DNA of 64,000 nucleotides. Source: Acanthosepion pharaonis. Taxonomy: Eukaryota; Mollusca; Cephalopoda; Sepiida; Sepiidae. This document shows, one piece after another, positions 41,691 to 52,014 of this stretch (its first letter is position 1; the number at the start of each line of letters is the position of its first letter). The DNA is taken from contig CAHIKZ030000393.1 of NCBI GenBank assembly GCA_903632075.3, positions 580,001 through 644,000 on the forward strand. The letters run 5' to 3'. Made by a program: the position numbers and the translations under genes. The notes under the pieces are model-generated. The model saw nothing but the letters and a program-made list of their open reading frames with translations, did not search any database and had not been told where the DNA came from.

Positions 41691-42170
41691 CTGTCAAACA
41701 TGAAACTGGTGGCTGTTTGAAAACGAGTAGACTGTTTTTACGCAGTCACGTGAGGAGTGCGAATTGTGCGTCATGTTTGCAAGATGAGCCACACCCTCGC
41801 GGAGGGGGTCGTAGCAGCTGAATGAAACAAGCGAAAGATAAAGGGAGTTCGTAGTAGTTCTCGTCTGCTAGACAAGAGTAGTCGTAGCATCGCCGAGCTG
41901 AAAGCCAGCATCGTCGGGCCAAAACGAGTAGTAATTTCGGTAGAACTAGTAGTTTCAGCAGCGGCAGCAGGCCGCCGCCACCGCTGTCGTCGTCCTCCTC
42001 CTCGTCGTCGGGGAAGTGGATTCGTCAAGAAAATAGACAGAACGATGGAGGCGAATGTAAACAAAATGGCGTACGTCGTTCGCGTGCAGTCGCATACACA
42101 CGTCAGGTGCGTGCACAGCAGCGCCAAGACATAGTGTTTCTTTCGGTATTAGCAAGGTTAATTGGCGCAG
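41690..42170 (+). promoter_or_regulatory. CpG/GC-rich island, possible host promoter or first exon
   Basis: The only sizeable GC- and CpG-rich stretch, ending abruptly in AT-rich DNA near 42170. It contains GCCGCC/GTCGTC trinucleotide runs (41955-42010) and an ATG in a favourable context at 42045 (ACGATGGAGG). A short open reading (MEANVNKMAYVVRVQSHTHV) then meets CAG|GTGCGT at 42107, a possible splice donor. The ACAAAATGGCG motif resembles YY1/initiator sites. No downstream exon can be identified. It might equally be a GC-rich repeat. Confidence 0.3.
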
Positions 42171-42460
42171 CCTGGGTTTAAAGATGATGATGTTAAAAAT
42201 GCACTCTTAAAATGAACAAATATACATATATTTATATATTTGTAAAATTTAGATCAGTCGATCACGCTGCTTGAGCACATTTTAATGCTACTGTTTCCTC
42301 GTCTAACCAATATATGCTCTGACCAATAACTTTTCTTTATTAATTATCTATCTACATATATATATGTGTGGGTGTCAGAGTGCGCCCGCATGTATTTAAT
42401 AACATCGATAATATAAATTGAGGAATTATAATATTGCATATTTATCTGTTTATCTACCTA

Positions 42461-42465
<5 letters not shown>
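42171..42465. other. No gene seen
   Basis: AT-rich spacer before a microsatellite cluster. Confidence 0.5.
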
Positions 42466-42495
<30 letters not shown>

Positions 42496-42498
42496 TGA

Positions 42499-42539
<41 letters not shown>

Positions 42540-42716
42540 GCTGTTTCTACCATGATACCGCTGTAATATAGGGAGAGCAACCATCCACACGAACGTACAC
42601 ACACATATACACACACAGATATATACAGCGAGACAAGGTTGCTAACATTGCACCAAGCCGTATACGCAGACACACGCACACACACACACACGCACACACA
42701 CGCACACACATATATA

Positions 42717-42762
<46 letters not shown>

Positions 42763-42781
42763 TATACAGGATTATCCTCTT

Positions 42782-42817
<36 letters not shown>

Positions 42818-42829
42818 GGATAATCCTGT
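42466..42829. repeat. (CT)n, (TA)n, (CA)n cluster with inverted repeat
   Basis: CT at 42466-42494, TA at 42501-42535, CA-rich at 42668-42710, AT at 42711-42760 and TA at 42784-42813. ACAGGATTATCCTC (42766) is matched by GAGGATAATCCTGT (42816) across the last TA tract. Confidence 0.95.
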
Positions 42830-43030
42830 ACAAAGCCAGGTGCCACCCAAGGTAGAGGGTTACAGGGTAAGAGGTAGTTTATACGCAGAGGAAGATAACG
42901 GTTAATCCTAAACGTGTACAGGTGAAGATTGTATTGATCGGGGAAACATCCTCTTGGGAGTCGGTTCCATAGGGCAGTTGTTTGTGGGAAGAAGCTGGTC
43001 ATGGGGAACTTACTAGTCGCCAATGAAATG
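42830..43030 (-). pseudogene. LINE tail fragment (LPRGCFPDQYNLHLYTFRIN type)
   Basis: The minus strand gives ATSKFPMTSFFPQTTALWNR, LPRGCFPDQYNLHLYTFRIN and RYLPLRINYLLP. It is a longer copy of the block at 8418-8595 and belongs to the C-terminal end of a LINE-A relative. Confidence 0.75.
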
Positions 43031-43035
43031 TGGAG

Positions 43036-43102
43036 AGAATATGTGTGTGTGTGTGTGTGTGTGTCTGTGTGTGTGTGTATGTGTGTGTGTGTGTGTGTGT
43101 GC
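43036..43102. repeat. (GT)n microsatellite
   Basis: GT units with a few interruptions. Confidence 0.96.
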
Positions 43103-43309
43103 CTGTAAACACGAACGTGCTGGAAGAAATACTGTATCTTAATGGTGCAATATTTATACAAATGCGTATTTTTAACATAATCTACAACTTTATTTGGTTA
43201 ATAACTTTATCAAATAATTCTACACACAAAACAAGCACTATACAATGACAATTTCAGATCAAATCGCAATTAAAGTAACAGCTGTACCATATTGTGTGCG
43301 TCTAAATCC

Positions 43310-43314
<5 letters not shown>

Positions 43315-43343
<29 letters not shown>

Positions 43344-43435
43344 TATATATTCATACGCATATACATACGTATATATTCATACGCATAGACTTTTAAACTC
43401 AAAAATTATCTTAATACATATATGTATTCACACAT

Positions 43436-43511
<76 letters not shown>
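43315..43511. repeat. (TA)n tracts with ATACGTATA-type units
   Basis: TA 43315-43340, short repeats of ATTCATACGCATA at 43350-43390, and TA 43446-43511. Confidence 0.95.
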
Positions 43512-43512
<1 letters not shown>

Positions 43513-43599
43513 TAACAAAACATGGTAACTTTTTAAAAAGTTGTTGTTTTGTACTCTAAATAAGAGAAAATTATTCTACATGGCGAAAAAAAAGCAAGA

Positions 43600-43800
43600 C
43601 ATTACTTCGTATTAGAATTCTTATTATGACAAAAATAGCATTTTATGATGAATTTTACTCTCGTCAAAATATCCTCCTTTAACATTGATTACTGCGGCAC
43701 AAATCTTTGGCATTCGTTGCAAAAGTTTCTCAAAGGATAAGTTCTTTTCAATTTTTTGGATGTAAGGGTTTCACTCTTTTCAGAATTTCATCCCATGCTA
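43600..43800 (-). pseudogene. Tc1-type transposase, last 60 codons
   Basis: The minus strand gives AWDEILKRVKPLHPKN and, after a shift, FEKLLQRMPKICAAVINVKG and GGYFDESK, the usual C-terminus of Tc1 transposases (LIxSMPRRxxAVIxAKGG). Upstream catalytic parts are lost where the N element begins. Confidence 0.65.
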
Positions 43801-44090
43801 ATTCTGTGGGTGACAGGACCCAAAAAGAGTGCGAGTTCAATACCCGGTTAAGGCAGTGGAGAACTTGGAGAGGGGAATTAGCAGGAGATAACTGATAACT
43901 GACATCCATTAAACATGGCACGTGGATCTAGAACAGTCTACCCAAATGAGCGGAATAAAGGGTTCAGTTCGACATTCCAACCACCTGAAGAAGGCCGGAG
44001 CGTACAACGGTTGAAACGTTGTAATAAATATGGCGACAAAGATGAGGACAATAGTCAGAAATTATTGACTATTGTAAATGTATGAACCTA
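43795..44090 (+). mobile_element. N element 2, 5'-truncated
   Basis: Starts within the head at GTGACAGGACCC, keeps the B box GAGTTCAATACCCGG and TAAACATGGCACGTGG. The core CTGAAGA at 43985 and GAAACGTT at 44013 remain, with stem GGCCG...CGGTT partly broken. The tail stops at GACAATAGTC. Confidence 0.75.
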
Positions 44091-44114
44091 AAGTGGGAGA
44101 TCATTTTATTTCTA

Positions 44115-44340
44115 GGGGTATGGAAGCGCGGTGAAATAATGGATAGGGGTTCGGATTAAGGAATTGAAGTACCACGTTCGAATTCCCTTCGAGTTCATTA
44201 CATTGCTTTCTAATATCGTTGGGAAAGGGATGAATGCTTTTCTTCTTCCTCAGTAACAGCACAAACTGGGTCCTATAGCCTTGGGTGGCAACCGGTGTAG
44301 ATGAAGGACAATTCTGAATTAAAATCCTGAAGGCCTGGTG
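44115..44340 (+). mobile_element. SINE-S
   Basis: GCGCGGTGAAATAATGGATA head, CACGTTCGAATTCCCTTCG (B box), TATAGCCTTGGGTGGCAACC body. The tail beyond 44340 differs from other copies. Confidence 0.8.
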
Positions 44341-44573
44341 TACGGACCGAGGGTGACCCTCACCTTATTTTGTGGTCTTCAGCCGTCGGAGCTTGGAGAG
44401 GAGATGGGCGCCGCCAAGCTAGAGGGTGATGGGTAACGTCAAGCTATCTGAAAGCCCACTGAAAGGATTATGATGAAGAAGGATTAAAGTGTTTCTTCTG
44501 TCCTCAGATCTCCTAAAGGCCCCAACCCTCAACGATTGACGGTAAGTCGAGGGTAAAAAAAAAAAAAAAAAGG

Positions 44574-44787
44574 TGTTGCACCGGCCTCTAACACAAGGGA
44601 ATTACACCGGTTCTCACTATATATAGTGCCAGTAATACCTACCCGGTGTAAGCAGCGACAGTACTACAACTGCCTAGCTGAGTAGTACCCGTTTCCTACC
44701 TTTGTATCTGTGATGTTAAATACACTTGTTCCTTAAACCAACTTCGACTTGATTTTCTTATTTTTACTATTGTGCCACGACACAACA
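44574..44787 (+). mobile_element. Solo LTR, 214 bp, with 5-bp duplication
   Basis: Begins TGTTGCACCGG and ends CACGACACAACA, i.e. TG...CA with TGTTG/CAACA inverted ends. It is flanked on both sides by AAAGG (44569-44573 and 44788-44792), a perfect 5-bp target duplication. Internally a TATATATAG box (44618) fits a promoter, and TTAAATACACTTG precedes the end. The size and 5-bp duplication suit a Gypsy- or BEL-type element. The strand follows the TATA position. No internal coding remains. Confidence 0.75.
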
Positions 44788-44792
44788 AAAGG

Positions 44793-45880
44793 ATACCCTG
44801 TATCTTGGAATGAGAAAATTGAAAAAAAATGGTAAAATAGGTAAAAATTCAAAAATATTTTTGCACAAGGTTTTATAATCAAACAAAGAATTTCTTTCTT
44901 TCTTTTCACGAAAAAAAAAATGCAAAATTTGTCTCTGATTTCCATTTCGAGCGGAATCACCTATCTTTTCTCTTCCCAAGTTACTGCCACGTACCAACTG
45001 AACTCTAAGAATGTAATTGTTTTGATGTAATGTCGATCACAGAGACCACAAATTGATTCTACTTCCCGTGACCTCAGATGACCTTATCATCCCCACCATT
45101 TGTGAAATCATTAGAAATTTTTATACTTCCTAGTCGACAGAGTACCTAATAGTAAATTGCTTCATTTGCCTGGAAATGTCGTCTTCCGCTCTGTGATGAC
45201 CCATGGTGCTCTCAAATGACCTCGGAGGCCAACCTTACGTAACCTATGTTATTATTTAAGGTCTTGCAGTTATCCAAGCAAATGTCTGGGTCCCTGGGAC
45301 GTTCAGTTTGACCCTGATGTCTAAATACACAGAAACACACAAACACACACACACACATACGGATAAACTTCGTCAGACTAATCTATGTTATAAAAGAATG
45401 GCTGTTTCTCCGTCCGTCGCACATTGACCGCTTCTGACTTTGCTAGCCCGTATGTAACGTATATGCGCATGCGTGAGTGACTTACACATATTTTGTCCAT
45501 TTAATGTACACGCAGGTACACGTTGGTTAGAAATGAAATCTTAAATTTCGAGATAAAAAAAGACCGTTATTTTTTTTTTTAATCCGAAAAAAAATAATTA
45601 TAAGATTCTACTGAAATATTGAAATCATTTGGTAGTACAGAGAATTATTTTTAAACGACCTTTGTAAATTGGTAGAAATATTTTGAGGTCTGTCGTTAAA
45701 TTAAAATGTACATCCGCACAAGCTAACGTATATATTCACCCAGTGAGAATGGAACGGAAATTTAACGTCGACTAATTTCCCCTTCTGTATGGCAACAATC
45801 CCTGGGTAACCGGATGAAAGTGCAAGCCAGAAAAGAATGTGTAGCAATTTGGAGTCCTTTTTCATGACTCCTCTATTTAA
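44793..45880. other. No gene recognised
   Basis: AT-rich, with (AC)n at 45330-45356. A TCTATGTTATAAAAGAATGG motif at 45382 weakly resembles a Helitron 5' end but has no 3' partner. Confidence 0.45.
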
Positions 45881-45884
45881 GTAG

Positions 45885-46090
45885 AATATGGATAGCGCTT
45901 CGGAATGAGAAGTCGGAGAGCGGAGATCGAATTCCAGTCGAGTTCGTTACGCACTTACGCACAAATACCCTTGGAACAGGTATGAATCCACCCCTTTTGT
46001 CCTCAGCTTTGGATAAATTGCAGGACCGAGTGTGTCTTGGGTGACAAACAGTCTAGAAAAAGGAAATCTTAATTCAATAAAAACCCAAAG
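45885..46090 (+). mobile_element. SINE-S
   Basis: ATATGGATAGCGCTTCGG, GAGATCGAATTCCAGTCG (B box), ATACCCTTGGAACAGG and TGAATCC. The body is diverged. Confidence 0.75.
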
Positions 46091-46384
46091 TAGTTTGGTC
46101 TCCGTCAGGCAGTCTTGCCAAAGATACCCGGCTATGGCTGCTGTACATATGTGGTGGCCCTACCACCATAATCTGTTACAGAAGTCGTGATCGATTTAAA
46201 CTGAATATATTGTCTAGCAAAAGTATTATTTTAAATGGACAAGCAATTTGTTTGAATTTGATCACCTTGTCGTCAACGAAGCCCCTGATTACGAATATGA
46301 ACAACGCAAAATGACATAACTGAATACCCATCTTTTTTCCACAGAAGACGGCAGTAATATATTTTTATTTATTTATTAAGTTAC

Positions 46385-46650
46385 ATCGTTATTTTGGGTA
46401 ACATTGTCTGGTTGGTGTTCATACCATCTCTCAGTGGTTTCGATTTTGTGCTTCTTGCATATCTTCCAGTGCACATATATCGCTACCTTTTTATGTCTGT
46501 TGGCATATTCATTTTTTGTTAGTTTCAGACATCCTGAGATATTATGGTCGACAGTTTTATCATATTTTCCGCAGACCCTGAATTTCGGGTTAGTTTCGAA
46601 TTATATGAGTGTGATAGGATCTGGATGTGCGCCTTTGGCCCGGATCTGCA
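46385..46650 (-). pseudogene. LINE-C zinc-knuckle fragment
   Basis: The minus strand matches the first half of the copy at 36275: FRVCGKYDKTVDHNISGCLK with one broken Cys codon, CKKHKIETTERWYEHQPD and NVTQN. Bounded on the right by an AT-rich ATAATAATAAAAATATT tract. Confidence 0.8.
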
Positions 46651-47090
46651 ATAATAATAAAAATATTGTTATTATTTTTATCATTGTTATTGCTGAACTT
46701 ATAAAAAATCTGAAAATATTATAGGACATCAAAATATTTTAAACATGCCTTTTACTCTGAAGCTTGTTTCATAGAAACATAAATAGACTTTCTAAGAGTA
46801 TCTATGGGATTAATATTATTATTGTGACTTAAGGAGTGTCAAAATTATTTTCATTTTTTACATATCAATGCGGTATACAAAATAAAAATCATTTAATTCA
46901 AAAACATTTTGGTTACATTCTTTTTGAACAACTGTTCTTTTAAATCAATTTAAAACAAAAAGAAATATACTTCGAAAAGTTCACAAATTCGAAGGTTGAA
47001 AGGTTGAAAGTCGAAAGTGAAAAGGAGAAGAAAAGTAAGACCTACCTTCAGACCATGCTGTGAGGGCGCACGACACTTGTATTCTTGTGC
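46651..47090. other. No gene seen
   Basis: AT-rich sequence between a LINE-C and an N element. Confidence 0.5.
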
Positions 47091-47094
47091 CAAA

Positions 47095-47600
47095 TTGAGA
47101 TAATGTCTGTCTATATTTCTGAAATGAGGTATTATGTACATTATTTACATTATTAGGACTATTGTCCTCATCTTTGACGCTATATTTATAACAACGTTTC
47201 GGCCGTTGTACGCTCCGGCCTTCTTCAGGTGGTTGGAATGTCGAACTGAACCCTTTATTTCGCTCACTGGGGTAGACTGTTCTAGTTCCACGTACCATGT
47301 TTAATGGATGTCAGTTATCAGTTATCTCCTGTTAATTCCCCTCTGCAAGTTCTCCACTGCCTTAACCGGGTATTGAACTCACACTCTTTGGGTCCTGTCA
47401 CTGGATCTAACCAATGCCTTTATCCACTGTGCCATGTGTCCTCAAGGACACATGGCACAGCGAAATAAAGGGTTCAGTTCAACAGTCCAACCACCTAGAG
47501 AAGGCCGGAGCTTGCAACGGCGGAAACGTTGTAAAAAATATGGCGACAAAGATGAGGACAATAGTCCGAATAATGTAAATAGTGATACTGTTTCTCTGGA
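47095..47600. mobile_element. N element 3, head-to-head pair
   Basis: Minus copy (47442 down to about 47100): TGGCACAGTGG A box, GAGTTCAATACCCGG B box, CTGAAGA core (47228-47222), GGCCGG...CGGCC stem and GAAACG (47200-47195). Plus copy (47445-47600): GGACACATGGCACAG, a deletion to CGAAATAAAGGG, then a mutated core CTAGAGA. They meet at a perfect 34-bp palindrome, CTGTGCCATGTGTCCT and its reverse complement with CA between (47427-47460). Confidence 0.75.
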
Positions 47601-47684
47601 TCATTTTGACAAAATATTTAAACATATTTCAAACCGGCGTTATTAAATTGTTTCTATGTTAAGATATAATCTATTGCATATAGA

Positions 47685-48150
47685 ATAGGCTGTACCAGAG
47701 GTAGCTACGCCCACTGCTTCAAATTGGTACGAAACCAATACATCAACCTGAGTCATATTCGGATCGAGGCTTTCATATTGATGTTCTGTATGGCGCCAAA
47801 CCCGTCAGAAATATATAAACTGTTAGCTGTATACAACCGCTTCCTAAGAAATGGTGAGAAAAAGCTTTTAGCGAGTGAAGTCTGAGAGCATTCGCAATGG
47901 TCGTCCTTCTTTAAACATTGTGGACTGAATCCCAAACAAAGAACTGTACCAAATAACAGAAACCACATCACTTGAGGACTTTCAACAGCAGCAACAACTC
48001 AAATGCATAGCACATGTAACTCAAAGAGAAAATAACGGTATAATCAAGATGTTACCATTTCACACTAAATCAAATAAATGGTTAGGAAGGAAACCCCCAT
48101 CAATACTGGAAAGAGCCACAACAGCTAATGGGTTTGAGAAAAGTGTTCAC
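47685..48150 (+). pseudogene. LINE-E fragment
   Basis: Aligns with the reverse complement of 12005-12625. Codons such as LAVYNRFLRNGEKKLL and EHSQWSSFFKHCGLNPKQ can be read in one frame, CTRGSYAHCFKLV in another. RT-associated C-terminal part is likely. Clade unknown. Confidence 0.55.
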
Positions 48151-48309
48151 CGAAAAAGATTTTTATAAATTCCAGCGGAAATCAGTGCTCTCCGCTCGGT
48201 TAAAGAATGCCAAATATTTCCTTGTAGTGAAACGTCTAATATTATCATGATCATTAACACATCTAGTGCAATTATTGTCGTGTGATAGAAAAGAACGATA
48301 AAAATGTTA

Positions 48310-48965
48310 GACTTGCTTAAATATCTGTTTATATTTCTGAGATGAGGTATTATGTACATTATTTACATTATTTCGGACTATTGTCCTCATCTTTGTCGCC
48401 ATATTTATCACAACGTTTCGGCCGTTGTACGCTCTGGCCTTCTTCAGTATCTGTCTATATTTCTGAGATGAGGTATTATGTACATTATTTACATTATTTC
48501 GGACTATTGTCCTCATCTTTGTCGCCATATTTATCACAACGTTTCGGCCGTTGTACGCTCTGGCCTTCTTCAGTATCTGTCTATATTTCTGAGATGAGGT
48601 ATTATGTACATTATTTACATTATTCGGACTATTGTCCTCATCTTTGTCGCCATATTTATCACAAAGTTTCGGCCTTCTTCAGGTGGTTGGAATGTCGAAC
48701 AAAACCCTTTATTTCCTTGAGGATACATGGCACAGTAGATAAAGGCATTGGTTAGAGCCAGTGACGGGACCCAAAGAGCGTGAGTTCAATACCCGGCTAA
48801 GGCAGTGGAAAAACTTTCAGAGGGAAAATTAACAGGAGATAACTGATAACTGACATCCATCAAACATGGCACGAGGAACTAGAACAGTCTACCCCAGTGA
48901 GCGAAATAAAGAGTTCAGTTCAACATTCCAAATAATAATTCCGAATAATGTAAATAATGTTGCTT
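48310..48965. mobile_element. N element 4: minus-strand tandem array plus forward head
   Basis: 48322-48690 holds three tandem units with an exact period of 126 bp (starts 48322, 48448, 48574). On the minus strand each unit runs from the CTGAAGA core through GAAACGTTG to ATATAGACAGATA, where the next CTGAAGA begins. The third unit has lost stem II. From 48715 the plus strand shows a forward copy with ACATGGCACAGTAG, GAGTTCAATACCCGG and AACTGATAACTGACATCC, whose core is deleted (ATTCCAAATAATAATTCC). Confidence 0.8.
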
Positions 48966-48989
48966 AAATATATACGAACGCCAATCTAC

Positions 48990-49565
48990 CTATCATGACA
49001 CCCAGTCTTCTGAACTTTCAAGTCTCTTCTTCATCTGTGAGGAGACTGTCCAGTATTCACTGTCATCTAGGAGGATTGATATTACATAATAGGTCAGTAA
49101 TCTTTTCTTTCTTTCTAGCAGGAGTTTTTCTCTGTCTTAATGCTAAGATTCTGGAAGGCGTCTTTCGCTATCTGAAGACGTCTCCGAATTTACTGGGCCC
49201 TCTTTTCTCATTTTGAGCCCTAGAAATTTCAACTGTCTCCTCCTGATATTGAGTATGCGTGCCTTTTCCCATTTTCTCTAAAACTTCGATGTTGCTAAAA
49301 AGTCCGATCTATGATATCCTCAGCATCCGTCTGTAGAACCACTTTTCTGAACTTTCAAGTCTCTTCTTCATCTGTCAGGAGACTGTCCAGCTTGTAGGCG
49401 GAATAATGTTACATAAGAGTTCAGTAATCTTTTCTTTGTTTCTAACGGTATGTTTTCTGTTTCTTAATACTTTGCTTAGCTTTTGGAAGGCATTTTTACT
49501 ATCGAAATACACCTTCGAATTTTAGTAACGCACTTTCCATTCTCTGTGAAAATACTTCCAAAATA
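48990..49565 (-). pseudogene. LINE-B fragments, duplicated
   Basis: Minus strand gives KWFYRRMLRIS, FSNIEVLEKMGKG and NEKRGPSKFGDVF-like codons. CTTTCAAGTCTCTTCTTCAT occurs at 49015 and again at 49355, so the upstream part is present twice about 340 bases apart. Confidence 0.7.
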
Positions 49566-49654
49566 TTTAAATTGTTGTTATTTAAATTGTTGATATTAGT
49601 AGCGTTCAGATTAATAAGTGATAATAAAGTTTAACTGCTATGTCTGTCTATAAT

Positions 49655-50005
49655 ATATTATTTACATTGTTCGGACTGTTGTTTTCATCTTTATTGTCAG
49701 GTCCACAACAAATAGCCGAGCGGATAAAAGCGTTGGTTGGATGCAAAGAGCTGTGAGTTCAAATGCTGGCCACTGTTGTGGCGAACAAAAACTTTGAGAG
49801 TAGAGTTAAAGAGACATAACTGAGACATCCGGAAGAGGCATGTCACGTGGAACTAGAACAATCTACCACAGTAGACGAAATAGATAGTTCAGTTCAAAAT
49901 TCCAATCACCTGAATAAGACCGGTGCGTACAACGACAGAAACGTCGTAAGCACGGAAATAAAGATGTGGACAACAGTCCGAACAATGCAAGTAAGATATA
50001 TCAAG
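49655..50005 (+). mobile_element. N element 5, diverged, with inverted 5' piece
   Basis: Opens with an inverted tail piece (TTTACATTGTTCGGACTGTT), then TAGCCGAGCGGATAAAAGCG (strong A box) and GAGTTCAAATGCTGG (B box). The core is mutated to CTGAATA, the stem is weak, and GAAACGTCG remains. Its A box is closer to a real tRNA than in other copies. Confidence 0.7.
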
Positions 50006-50344
50006 TGTAACTTGTTATTTGCCATTGAGAATATGTTGTTTTTTGGGGGTTTTCAAAGTGACTTTCTCGTTTATTCATCAGTCGTTGCTGGTGTAAGAAT
50101 CTCATCTGGCTGAAAAAGTCTCGACAATGGAAAATTTGCAGACAATTGCAGACAAAAGTGCGACAACGGAAATTTGCAGACAAATTTGGTTGTTGCTACA
50201 TTCAGCCTCTTTATGGAATATAATCAGCTAGAAATATTCTTGTGGATCAGATCACAGCAAACATTTCTCCAATTTCTTTGTAGGATTATTAAGCCTTCCC
50301 TCTTACTGTTTTCCGTGAATTCACCGTGTTTAGATAAAGGTAAG
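50006..50344. other. No gene seen
   Basis: AT-rich; TTTGCAGACAA and TGCGACAACGGAAATTTGCAG form a short local repeat near 50140-50180. Confidence 0.45.
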
Positions 50345-50640
50345 TTTAACAAAGAGAATAAACTAATCCACAACATGTTAAATTTTATTGTTTTCCTCTC
50401 CCTCTTGCATTCAATCTGCCCTGTGAGTATAAGGTTCTCCAAACCATCTTTCCCCATTATGTTCCCTAGAAGTATCAACGGTCTCCTCCAGATGTTAACT
50501 ATAAGTTTCCTTTTTATTTCCATTTTCTTTAAAACTTCGTCTTTGCTCACATATTCGGTCCATGATATCCTCAGCATCCTTCTGTAGAACTGTAGTAACT
50601 TAGGGAAGGTTACTGAATAAAATAATCGCACGGAGGCTAG
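50345..50640 (-). pseudogene. LINE-B tail
   Basis: Minus strand: LLQFYRRMLRISWTEYVSKD, EVLKKMEIKRKLIVNIWRRP, LLGNIMGKDGLENLILTGQI. One uninterrupted stretch of about 100 codons, so relatively recent. Confidence 0.82.
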
Positions 50641-50754
50641 TAATGAACGATAATACTTTGGACAAGAACAACACATATAAGATTCGCTAGCGGCGTGTAG
50701 AAGAAGTAGTCAACTGCTAGAAGTGAATCAAGTGAATTCTACAATGAATCTTCA

Positions 50755-51205
50755 ACTGCAGGATATCTACCAACCGTCAGGCGTGGTCAGATGTAGCACA
50801 AGGCCGAATTTAATGTGGGGTATCCGAGCCCATAGACTCGGCCAAAAATTCTGTTAGCAGTTTTCCGAGACGAGACTCTACCATTAGACAGAGCCTCGTC
50901 TGAGTATCCTCTTCGTCCGAAGGCAGAGAGTTTGACCAGCACAGCTGGAGACTAATCTCTAACTACAGGATAACTACCTACCACCCCACTCGGTCAGATG
51001 TGGCACAAGGCTGAATTTAATATGGGGTATCCGAGCCCGTAGGCTTAGACAAAAATTCCCCGTAGACACCGTATAAAATAGGGATGGGTAGCTGATTCTC
51101 TGCTCTTCGGCATAGCCTCGTCTAGGGACCGTGTCTCCCCGGAGGTAAAGAGTTTGACTAGCACTGCTGGAGACGAATCTCCGACTGAAGACCAACATAC
51201 AGTAT
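50755..51205 (-). mobile_element. GC-rich SINE-like repeat, tandem pair
   Basis: Two units of about 230 bp: CACAAGGCCGAATTTAATG and CACAAGGCTGAATTTAATA, each followed by GGGGTATCCGAGCCC and AGAGTTTGACTAGCAC-like sequence. The reverse complement matches the repeat at 24962-25199. Confidence 0.65.
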
Positions 51206-52010
51206 TTACTACTCTATTTATATGAATGGGGACATACTCATTATCGTCCGTTGATATGTTACAAGAACCACATTTCTGTTGCTAATGGGTTAAAATCAAT
51301 TATTTTAAATTTTGACGTCCAATACATCTACATGTCTTAGCCTATCGAATTCAGCTTTTTCATCGATCTTAATTTTTATTCTTTTTTTTATATTGTTTTA
51401 CTTTAATTTTTACTATTAATAGTAAATTAATGAAAAAAGGAGTTATTTTCTATGGTTATGGAAATAAATATACCGTCGAGAATTCAAAAAGTAATGCACT
51501 TTCACTACACTCTCATAGAAATAAATGACTTAATAAATTATTTCCTCTTTTAATAGATTTAATGCAGTTTTAATTGAAAGAGAAAATAATCTGAAACAAC
51601 AATCTATTGAGAATGCTTTCATTTCGGAATCCTTCGTGTTAAGTTTTCCAGGATTCAAAAACATTCAAAAAAAAAAAAAAATACGACAGATGCAATACAG
51701 GTTAATTACAATCAAAAACTGAAAAGAAAAAAAAAAAGAAAAAAAGTAAATGAGATTTAACATAGCTAAATTTAACATCTGGGTAGCTCAGATATCAAAA
51801 TTAATATTTAAAAGCTGAATTTTTAATGTTTCGATGTAAACCAACGTGTATCTTTTGTTATTTCTCTCGGCCCAAACAGTGCACCACTCTCCCATAGGTT
51901 GATTATGAGTAATTCTTTATGTTTTATATTCACTGGGGGTTTATTTACATCTATTTGTTTTGTTTTGTTTTTTTAGAAATTTATTTTAGTCGTGGATCCT
52001 TATTTAACTC
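51206..52010. other. No gene recognised
   Basis: AT-rich with poly-A runs near 51668 and 51727. Confidence 0.5.
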
Positions 52011-52014
52011 CTAT

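Noticed and set aside
41771..42127. 118-codon minus-strand ORF over the GC-rich island
   Set aside because: Low-complexity Arg/Ala/Ser sequence from triplet runs; no motif. GC-rich DNA readily yields long open frames.
45382..45480. Third Helitron-like 5' end
   Set aside because: TCTATGTTATAAAAGAATGG is similar in style, but there is no hairpin-CTAG end nearby and no second copy in the window.
48342..48755. 137-codon open frame with repeated YYVHYLHYFGLLSSSLSPYL block
   Set aside because: It is the antisense of the 126-bp tandem N-element units; the protein repeat only mirrors the DNA repeat.
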